This document shows positions 6,466-12,108 of a stretch of 18,033 nt of DNA, one piece after another. The translations under genes were made by a program, and so were the position numbers. Source of the stretch: JAXDLK01 sp034666665 (GTDB lineage Bacteria; Desulfobacterota; Binatia; JACPRU01); NCBI GenBank assembly GCA_034666665.1, contig JAXDLK010000323.1:1-18033 (forward strand), in the 5' to 3' direction. The notes beneath the pieces are model-generated. The model had not been told where the DNA came from. It worked only from the letters and a program-made list of their open reading frames with translations, and ran no database searches. The first letter of the stretch is position 1. Each line of letters starts with the position of its first letter.

Positions 6466-7317
6466 GTGCGAATCGACACGGTCGGAGTGGTCGGAGCGGG
6501 ACAGATGGGAGCCGGCATCGCCCAGGTGGCGGCGCAGGCGGATCTCGCGGTCGTGCTCTACGACGTCGCGCCCGGAATCCTCGACCGCGCGCTGCAGTCG
6601 ATGGAGAAGAGTCTCGTCCGACTGCACGAGAAGCAGCGGCTCGGCACGCGCACGCCGGCCGATATCGTCGGTAAGGTCCGTGCGACGGCGACCTTCGACG
6701 AGCTCGCGACCGCGGATGCGGTCATCGAAGCGGTGCCCGAGGACTTCGAGCTCAAGAAGGCCGTGCTCCAGCGCCTCGATCTCCTCTGCGGACCGGACGT
6801 GATCTTCGCGAGCAACACCTCGTCGATCTCGCTCACCCAGCTCGGCGGTGTCACCAAGCGGCCGGCGAAGGTGATCGGCATGCACTTCATGAATCCGCCG
6901 GCCGTGCTCCAGCTGGTGGAGATCGTCCGCAGCCTGACGACGTCGGACGAGACCTATCGCGCGATCCGGGAGCTCGCGGAGCGGATGGGCAAGACGACCA
7001 TCCTCGCGAAGGACTACGCGGGATTCATCGTCAACCGCATCCTCTTGCCGATGATCAACGAGGCGATCTACGCGGTCTACGAAGGCGTCGGCTCGGTCGA
7101 GGACATCGATAGCGGCATGAAGCTCGGCACCGCGCAGCCCATGGGGCCGCTCGCGCTCGCGGATCTGATCGGTCTCGACACCTGCCTCGCGGTGCTCGAG
7201 CGGCTCCACACCGGTCTCGGGGACGACAAGTACCGGCCCTGCCCACTGCTCAGGAACTACGTGGCCGCCGGCTACCTCGGACGTAAGGTCGGCCGCGGCT
7301 TCTACACGTACGGTTGA
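6466..7317 (+). CDS. 3-hydroxyacyl-CoA (3-hydroxybutyryl-CoA) dehydrogenase
   Basis: A 283-residue protein, the usual size of single-domain-pair 3-hydroxybutyryl-CoA dehydrogenases (Hbd/PaaH/FadB2 type), which interconvert (S)-3-hydroxyacyl-CoA and 3-ketoacyl-CoA with NAD(H). The Rossmann loop is VGAGQMGAG (G10, G12, G15). The catalytic His-Glu pair is visible in IGMHFMNPP (H140) and LVEIV (E152), with SNTSSI (116-121) and GFIVNRILLPMINEA in the C-terminal dimer domain. The GTG at 6466 is chosen because GGAGGG sits 8 nt upstream and the product then begins RIDTVGVVGAG, as in homologues; an ATG at 6436 would add 10 residues without a good ribosome-binding site. Its product or substrate, acetoacetyl-CoA/3-hydroxybutyryl-CoA, lies just upstream of the ethylmalonyl-CoA route encoded further right, though other fatty-acid roles fit equally. 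Confidence 0.92.
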   Translation: MRIDTVGVVGAGQMGAGIAQVAAQADLAVVLYDVAPGILDRALQSMEKSLVRLHEKQRLGTRTPADIVGKVRATATFDELATADAVIEAVPEDFELKKAVLQRLDLLCGPDVIFASNTSSISLTQLGGVTKRPAKVIGMHFMNPPAVLQLVEIVRSLTTSDETYRAIRELAERMGKTTILAKDYAGFIVNRILLPMINEAIYAVYEGVGSVEDIDSGMKLGTAQPMGPLALADLIGLDTCLAVLERLHTGLGDDKYRPCPLLRNYVAAGYLGRKVGRGFYTYG

Positions 7318-7518
7318 CCGACGAGGTGCTCGCCTCGGCGCCGCCGTGCGTGCGCAGCGGCCTCGCATGCTGGCGCTCGCCTGACGCGATGACGGCCGGG
7401 CTCCTCGCCTCGCGGCGATCTCTCCCCGCGGCGGCGTAAAGTCGCCGCGCGTCACCATCTCGCCGGCGAATTCGTGGCCGCCGCGCGGTTTCTCCCCCAT
7501 CCGCGGTGGTCGTTCGTC

Positions 7519-7535
7519 TGGCACGCGTCTCGCAA
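7519..7535 (+). promoter_or_regulatory. Sigma-54 (-24/-12) promoter-like site
   Basis: TGGCACGCGTCTCGCAA matches the sigma-54 consensus TGGCACG-N4-TTGCA at all but one position, with the invariant GG (7520-7521) and GC (7532-7533) exactly 12 nt apart. Predicted start about 7545, some 47 nt before the start codon of the secreted protein at 7592. Enhancer-binding-protein sites were not identified. Prediction from pattern alone. Confidence 0.5.
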
Positions 7536-7591
7536 CTGCCTCCGTTGCGACGAGGAGCTCGCCGCGAAATCGAAAGGAGTCACGAACCCTG

Positions 7592-8176
7592 ATGAAGATG
7601 ACAACCTCGCTGGTGATCGCCGCGCTCGCGGCCATGCCGCTCGCCACCGCGTCGCCGGCGTTTGCCAAAGGTGCGAAGGCGACGAAGTGGTCCGAGGAGC
7701 GGGCGGTGGTTCGCCCCGATTCCGCGGGCGGCGCGCGCGCGCTCGTACGCCATCGCAGCCGCACCGAGCGGAACGGCAGCATGCAGGCGAATTTCGGTGC
7801 GCTCGTCCTGGTTCCGGGTGACGAGCGGTTCGACGACATGCGGCTCGTTCTCAGCCGCGACGACGTCGACTACGCGGAATGCTTCCTCGTCAGCGACGAC
7901 GACGAATCCGAGGCCGGGGCCGTGTACCAGGTCGACGTGCGCAGCCGCGCACGGGGGAACCGTAGCAGCCGCAAAGGCGCCGACGACCCCAAGGGCGACG
8001 ACGATCGCAACAAAGACCTGAAGGAGCGGAAGGGCACGTGTGACGTCGACCTCACCGACGCAGCCGTCACGGGCGGCGTGCCCGCGGTCCAGAGTGGCGA
8101 CCACGTGCGTGTGGTGGTCGGCGCGGACGCGGACGAGCGCGAGCTCGTCTCCGGAGATTTCGACTCTCGGCGGTAA
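7592..8176 (+). CDS. Secreted protein of unknown function
   Basis: No family recognised. The 194-residue product begins with a clear Sec signal peptide: MKMTTSLVIAALAAMPLA, then ATASPAFA, with likely signal-peptidase cleavage after A25 (AFA|K). The mature part is about 169 residues, rich in Asp and Arg. It has two short conserved-looking beta-type segments (about 64-100 and 150-178) separated by a very polar linker (about 118-148) of mixed Lys, Arg and Asp. It has exactly two cysteines, C97 and C150, one in each segment, which could form a periplasmic disulfide across the linker. No membrane anchor or lipobox. A good AAAGGAG ribosome-binding site precedes the ATG and a sigma-54-like site lies upstream. 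It is a single-gene unit ending at a shared hairpin. The arrangement suggests a regulated export product; the job is unknown. Confidence 0.75.
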   Translation: MKMTTSLVIAALAAMPLATASPAFAKGAKATKWSEERAVVRPDSAGGARALVRHRSRTERNGSMQANFGALVLVPGDERFDDMRLVLSRDDVDYAECFLVSDDDESEAGAVYQVDVRSRARGNRSSRKGADDPKGDDDRNKDLKERKGTCDVDLTDAAVTGGVPAVQSGDHVRVVVGADADERELVSGDFDSRR

Positions 8177-8189
8177 TCCGTCGCGGGAA

Positions 8190-8241
8190 CCGGCGGGGAA
8201 GAAGCAGGCACGGGCCTGCCTGTCTTCCTCCCCCCCGCCGG
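8190..8241. terminator. Bidirectional terminator-like hairpin between convergent genes
   Basis: CCGGCGGGG (8190-8198) pairs with CCCCGCCGG (8233-8241), and inside it GCAGGC (8204-8209) pairs with GCCTGC (8214-8219) around ACGG; GAAG and CTTCC segments extend pairing between the stems. The long stem falls in the 69-bp gap between the stop codons of the plus-strand secreted protein and the minus-strand OmpA-family gene, so it can serve both. Confidence 0.7.
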
Positions 8242-8245
8242 CACT

Positions 8246-9991
8246 TCACTGCTTGACGATCATGAACTCGACGCGCCGGTTGAGCGCACGGCCTTCATCC
8301 GTGTCGTTCGAGGCGATCGGCTCGAATTCACCCCGGCCGGAGCTCTGCAGCCGGCTGGGGCTGATGCCGCCCTTTTCGATCAGGTAATTCCGCACGGAGG
8401 AGGCGCGCGCCTGCGAAAGCCTCAGATTGTAGTCATCGCTCCCGAGCGAGTCGGTGTGACCGACGATCATCAGCTCCATCGCGGGCTTCTCCTTGAGGAT
8501 GCTCGCGACCTCGTCGAGGATCGGGTAGCTCTCCGGTCGAATCACCGCCTTGTCGAACTCGAAGTGGATGCGGTCGGTGATCTCGAGCTTCTCGGGCGTC
8601 GCGATCACGTGCTCGCGCTCCGCGACCGCCGGGAACACCTGGGTGTCCACGGGGGCCAGCGGCACCGGCGGGGTGTCGAGCGCGCTCACGCGCGCGACGT
8701 TCTGGATCGTCAGCAGGGAGGCGATGTCCGGCCGGATGCGCGCCTTGAAGACGACGGTCGCCTCGTTCGATCCCGGCTGGTTGCCGAGCTCGCCGATCGG
8801 CACCTCGACCCGCGGCGGGCCGATCTTGTAGCCGTCACCGTCCGGGATCGCCTGTCCGTTGAGCTTCAGGTCGCCGGCCACGTAGTCGGTGGAATCGGGA
8901 ATCGGGTCCACCAGCATCACCTGGTGCGCCGGAGAGGGGCCGGTGTTCACGATCGTCACCGTGTAGACGATCACGTCGCCGGGGCTCACCTGACCGTTCC
9001 GATCATAATCCTCGACCACGTAGGTCTTCCGCGAGGTGGAGAAGTTCGGCGGCTGGATGAGCTCCGGTTGCGGAGCCGTGGCGCCGAGGATGAAGCGCCA
9101 GTCGGCCGCGTTCTTGCCGCCGTTCACGCCTCCGCCGCCGCCGACGAAGAGATCGAACACACCGAGCGCGATGCGCACGCCGCCGATGATCTCGATCGGA
9201 GTGCGGAACTCCTCGCCGAAGGGGTCGCCGGCGTCGGTCACGCCGTATCCCTCGGCGATGAAGTGCGCCCGCGGGTGGATCTCGGTCGCGGTCGCGACAC
9301 CCCAGCGCAGGATGTCCTCGTGCTGATCGCCGTGCCCCCGGTCACCGAAGTCGTCGCGGATGAAGCCGCCGAAGTTGACGCCGAAGCGGAACCGCTCGAC
9401 CGTCGCATCGGCCGCCACGAGGCCGCCGCCGGTCCAGTTGCCGGTGCCGGCGAAGTGCGTGCGGTGGCCGGTCGGGAAGCCGACGATCGGCACGATCGCG
9501 AGGCCGAAGCCCTGATCGCGCACCGACTCGGGGAGCAGGCTGACCTTGCCCGAGAGGCGAACGTCGCCGAGATCCGCGGCCTTGCCGTCGTAGTGGCGGA
9601 GACCGATGTCGACGTCGTTGAAGAGCGTCACGTAGCCGGGAACCTCGATTCCGAGCTCCACGTTCGGCGCGACGCCGACCGCGGCGAGGAGGCTCATCGT
9701 GCCGAGATGGTCGACCGCTCCGACGCTGCCTTCGTGCCCGTTCAGGATGCGCCGCCCGGTGAGCGGCTCGAAGGAGTACGAGTTGACGAGCCCGAGGGAG
9801 AACCGGCCCGCAGGAACCGTCCGCGAGTCGTAGACGCTGACGAACGAGCTCGGGTCCATGGTCGGCTTGAAGAGCTCGGAGTCTTCGATCTCGAATCCAG
9901 ACGGCGGGATGACGTCGGCGGCGCGGGCGGGAAGCCCCAGCCCGAAGACGATCGCGACCGCCAGCGCCGAGAGCTCGTGTACGAGTCGCAT
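8246..9991 (-). CDS. Outer-membrane protein: beta-barrel-like region, DUF11 repeat and C-terminal OmpA peptidoglycan-binding domain
   Basis: A 581-residue envelope protein. Residues 1-24 form a signal peptide ending ARA|AD. Residues about 25-310 look like an outer-membrane beta-barrel/porin-like region with alternating aromatic and small residues and glycine-rich turns. Residues about 325-440 match a DUF11-type adhesive repeat: DYDRNGQVSPGDVIVYTVT, then NTGPSPAHQVMLVDPIPDST. The final 120 residues are an OmpA domain: IHFEFDKAVIRPES, VGHTDSLGSDDYNLRLSQ and NRRVEFMI, with the Asp and Arg that hold diaminopimelate in peptidoglycan. The start at 9991 fits the signal peptide and follows an AAGGAAG ribosome-binding site; the frame is open upstream but only through repeat DNA. 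A DUF11 module between barrel and OmpA parts suggests a periplasmic spacer or surface-contact role (inference). Transcribed alone, convergent to the secreted protein. Confidence 0.85.
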   Translation of the reverse strand: MRLVHELSALAVAIVFGLGLPARAADVIPPSGFEIEDSELFKPTMDPSSFVSVYDSRTVPAGRFSLGLVNSYSFEPLTGRRILNGHEGSVGAVDHLGTMSLLAAVGVAPNVELGIEVPGYVTLFNDVDIGLRHYDGKAADLGDVRLSGKVSLLPESVRDQGFGLAIVPIVGFPTGHRTHFAGTGNWTGGGLVAADATVERFRFGVNFGGFIRDDFGDRGHGDQHEDILRWGVATATEIHPRAHFIAEGYGVTDAGDPFGEEFRTPIEIIGGVRIALGVFDLFVGGGGGVNGGKNAADWRFILGATAPQPELIQPPNFSTSRKTYVVEDYDRNGQVSPGDVIVYTVTIVNTGPSPAHQVMLVDPIPDSTDYVAGDLKLNGQAIPDGDGYKIGPPRVEVPIGELGNQPGSNEATVVFKARIRPDIASLLTIQNVARVSALDTPPVPLAPVDTQVFPAVAEREHVIATPEKLEITDRIHFEFDKAVIRPESYPILDEVASILKEKPAMELMIVGHTDSLGSDDYNLRLSQARASSVRNYLIEKGGISPSRLQSSGRGEFEPIASNDTDEGRALNRRVEFMIVKQ

Positions 9992-10033
9992 CTTCCTTCC
10001 CTCTCCCCCCATTTCCACCTCCCGCCATCCGTC

Positions 10034-10059
10034 CCCTCTCCCCCGTGAGGGGGAGAGGG
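10034..10059. repeat. GAGAGGG-type palindrome upstream of the OmpA-family gene
   Basis: CCCTCTCCCCC (10034-10044), loop GTGA, GGGGGAGAGGG (10049-10059): the same 11-bp stem as at 4475-4502 and 17699-17726. A TCAGGGTGAGGG tail follows, typical of these dispersed repeats. The 185-bp gap between the OmpA-family gene and the epimerase gene contains this repeat plus a half-copy near 10126-10141; no gene is seen in it. Confidence 0.7.
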
Positions 10060-10176
10060 TCAGGGTGAGGGAGCGGTTCACCACGACTAGCGCCTCCAGC
10101 GATCTCTCCTGCGCCGAACTTCTCTTCCCTCGGGGGAGAGGTTGAATGAGGAGCCCCTTCGATGTGGCGTCATCGT

Positions 10177-10581
10177 TCACGAGTCGATCGGCTGCGCGTA
10201 TTCCACGAGTACGCCCGCGGTCCCCTTCGGATGCAGGAAGCAGATCTTGCCGGCGAGGCCGAGGCGCGGCCGCTCGTCGATCAGCGGGATGCCGAGCGCC
10301 CGGGCTGCCGAGAGCTCGCGCTCCACGTCGTCGGTCTCGAAGCAGACGTGGTGCAGGCCCTCGCCGCGCTTCTCGAGGAACTTGCCGATCGGACCGGCGG
10401 CCGTGAGCGGCTCGAGGAGCTCGATCTCCGAGTGGCCGATCGTCAGCAGCGCGGCGCGCGTCCCTTGCTCCTCGACGACGGCGGTCTTGTGGACTTCGAG
10501 ACCGAGAGCGTCGCGGTAGAAGCCGAACGCCTGTTCGAGGCTCCTCACGGCGATCCCGACGTGGTGGATGCGCTTGAGCAT
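10177..10581 (-). CDS. mce: Methylmalonyl-CoA/ethylmalonyl-CoA epimerase (VOC superfamily)
   Basis: A 134-residue VOC-fold metalloenzyme that interconverts the 2R and 2S forms of methylmalonyl-CoA and, in the ethylmalonyl-CoA pathway, also ethylmalonyl-CoA. Two beta-alpha-beta-beta-beta modules are visible. Metal ligands expected for the family are present: H7 in RIHHVGIAV, an acidic residue in SEIELLEP (E52 or E54 in place of Gln), H78 in GLHHVCFE and E127 in VLVEYAQP. Length matches the family exactly. It lies downstream of the mutase and AarF-like genes on the same strand but is separated from them by a 30-bp-arm palindrome, and a possible own -10 (TATAAA) lies upstream. The ATG is enclosed in a 7-bp inverted repeat (10578-10597). 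Paired with a cobalamin mutase, the epimerase role is well supported; the preferred acyl chain is inferred. Confidence 0.9.
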   Translation of the reverse strand: MLKRIHHVGIAVRSLEQAFGFYRDALGLEVHKTAVVEEQGTRAALLTIGHSEIELLEPLTAAGPIGKFLEKRGEGLHHVCFETDDVERELSAARALGIPLIDERPRLGLAGKICFLHPKGTAGVLVEYAQPIDS

Positions 10582-10597
10582 TCCTGACCCGGAATGC
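10578..10597 (-). promoter_or_regulatory. Inverted repeat enclosing the epimerase start codon
   Basis: GCATTCC (10578-10584), a 6-nt loop and GGAATGC (10591-10597) form a perfect 7-bp stem; the transcript reads GCAUUCC-GGGUCA-GGAAUGC with the AUG and adjacent AGGA in the 3' arm. This would sequester the ribosome-binding region. Could be chance. Confidence 0.3.
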
Positions 10598-10604
10598 CCA
10601 TCCT

Positions 10605-10610
10605 TTTATA
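10605..10610 (-). promoter_or_regulatory. Possible -10 element for the epimerase gene
   Basis: TATAAA on the minus strand inside an AT-rich patch (AAATCTATAAAAGG), unusual in this GC-rich DNA, about 24 nt before the epimerase ATG. The region 17 nt further upstream does not match a -35 well. If real, it gives the epimerase its own promoter downstream of the palindrome. Confidence 0.3.
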
Positions 10611-10634
10611 GATTTGCCGCGAGTTGGCAACGAC

Positions 10635-10716
10635 GGGGACGTTTCACACATTGAGCGCATTCTCCCGACGGATCGGTCGGTCCCCCGAGAATGCGCTCAA
10701 TGTGTGAAACGTCCCC
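10635..10716. repeat. Palindromic REP/MITE-like element with perfect 30-bp arms, overlapping the 3' end of the AarF-like gene
   Basis: Arms 10635-10664 and 10687-10716 are exact inverted copies (30 of 30 nt), beginning GGGGACGTTTCACACATTGA and ending in ATTCTC at the inner side; the 22-nt loop itself can form CCGAC/GTCGG. The right arm encodes the last residues (GRFTH) and the TGA stop of the AarF-like protein. A GGGGAC-start palindrome of about 80 bp fits REP-type elements mobilised by Y1 (TnpA-REP/RAYT) transposases. It is not a sequence copy of the element at 1178-1266, so two families may be present. It could also attenuate transcription between the AarF-like and epimerase genes. Confidence 0.8.
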
Positions 10717-12106
10717 CTAGGTCGGGGCGGTGGCGGCGGACCAAGGCCGTGACGTCGGTCGGCTCGGCGTACACCCAGCGTTTCCAGATGCGGTGCCAGT
10801 TGGCGACGGTGCCGGCCAGCTTCAGGTACCCGTCCATGCCGATCATCACGCGATCGAGGAACACGCGGTGGGGGGGCGCCTTCCAGTAGCCGGCACGGAC
10901 GCCTTCCTGGATCGTCGCGGTGGCGATCTCCATCGAGTTGTAGTCGCGGGGATTCGACGGCCGATCCGTCAGCACCGGCTCGAAGATCGTCCGCAGCATC
11001 TTGCGCATCGGGCGGTAGTCGTCGTCGGGGTTGATGAAGTCGAGGCGGACCAGTGAATCCTGGAGCAGCCGCTCGTCGTCTTCGAGGATGGCGCGATTCA
11101 GGTCCTGGTACGCCTGCCGCAGGTTCGGCGGCAGCACGCGGATGCAGCCGAAGTCGAGGATGCCGAGCTTCGGGTGATGCGTGACGAGATAGTTCCCCGG
11201 GTGCGGATCGACGTGAACGACGCCGAACTGGAGGAGCTGCCGCCAGGTGACCTCGTAGAGCTTGATCATCACCCGGTCTTTCAGCTCCTGGTCCACGCCC
11301 GGCGCCAGGATGTCGCGGATCGGATATCCGTCGAGGTAGCCGAGCGTGATCACGCGCTTCGTGGAGCGCTCGGGTACGACCGTCGGAATCAAGACGTCGG
11401 GGTCGTCGGCGAAGAGCTCGCGGAAGAGCCCGACGTTCGCGGCCTCGCGGCGATAGTCGAGCTCCTCGGTCATGCGCGTGCGGAGCTCGTCGTAGACGCC
11501 ACGGTAATCCATGTCGCGGTTCCGCATCACGTCGCGCGCGACCAGCTTCAGCGCCTGGATCAGCGACTTCACGTTGCGGAGGTCGCTCTCCACCGTCTTC
11601 TCGACGCCGGGGTACTGGACCTTGACGACGACGTCTTCGCCGGAGTGAAGCTCGGCGCGGTGCACCTGACCGAGCGACGCCGCGGCGAATGCTTCGGTGT
11701 CGAACTCGGCGAAGAGCTCCTCGGGCGGCGCGCCGAGCTCGTCGACGATGCGCTGGCGGATCAGCGCCCAGTCCATCGGCGGCACGCCCGACTGTACGAC
11801 CGACAGCACGTCGAGCGCCTCGGGCGGGAAGAGATCGTCACGCATCGAGAGAATTTGCGTGAGCTTCATGAACGCACCCCGGAGCTCCTTCGAGCTCTCG
11901 ACGATCCTCAGAACGTTCTTGAGGTGCGTGTCGAGGAGCGCCGACTCGCGCCGGTCGTCGCTCTGGAACTGGCCCTTGATCGCGGACCAGAGATAGGACG
12001 AGCCGACGCGCCCGGAGAGCGTGCCGACCGTCATCAGCCGCTCCAGCCTTCCGGTCTTGATTTCGTTCTTCTTGGAAGAGCGCCGCGGGGTCTTCTGGGC
12101 GGGCAA
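10697..12106 (-). CDS. ABC1/AarF (UbiB/ADCK-like) atypical kinase family protein
   Basis: A 469-residue protein of the ABC1 atypical kinase family, linked in known members to quinone biosynthesis or lipid homeostasis. Visible motifs: KLTQILSMRDD (81-91; the family KxGQ signature with Thr in place of Gly), Ala-rich nucleotide loop AFAAASLGQVHRA (139-151), catalytic Lys in VVVKVQYPG (K162), EELDYRREA (214-222), HVDPHPGN (298-305) and LDFG (317-320). No C-terminal membrane helices are seen. The start is taken as TTG at 12106, 2 bp after the mutase stop codon, because conserved-looking sequence (KTGRLERL) lies upstream of the first ATG at 12034; no ribosome-binding site is obvious, so translational coupling is likely. 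The last residues (about 464-469) and the stop codon come from the palindrome at 10635-10716, so the native C-terminus was replaced or slightly altered. Confidence 0.85.
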   Translation of the reverse strand: MPAQKTPRRSSKKNEIKTGRLERLMTVGTLSGRVGSSYLWSAIKGQFQSDDRRESALLDTHLKNVLRIVESSKELRGAFMKLTQILSMRDDLFPPEALDVLSVVQSGVPPMDWALIRQRIVDELGAPPEELFAEFDTEAFAAASLGQVHRAELHSGEDVVVKVQYPGVEKTVESDLRNVKSLIQALKLVARDVMRNRDMDYRGVYDELRTRMTEELDYRREAANVGLFRELFADDPDVLIPTVVPERSTKRVITLGYLDGYPIRDILAPGVDQELKDRVMIKLYEVTWRQLLQFGVVHVDPHPGNYLVTHHPKLGILDFGCIRVLPPNLRQAYQDLNRAILEDDERLLQDSLVRLDFINPDDDYRPMRKMLRTIFEPVLTDRPSNPRDYNSMEIATATIQEGVRAGYWKAPPHRVFLDRVMIGMDGYLKLAGTVANWHRIWKRWVYAEPTDVTALVRRHRPDLGGRFTH

Positions 12107-12108
12107 GA

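Noticed and set aside
9992..10660. N-terminal extension of the OmpA-family frame through the epimerase region
   Set aside because: The extension overlaps the epimerase gene and repeat DNA in another frame; a proper signal peptide begins at 9991.
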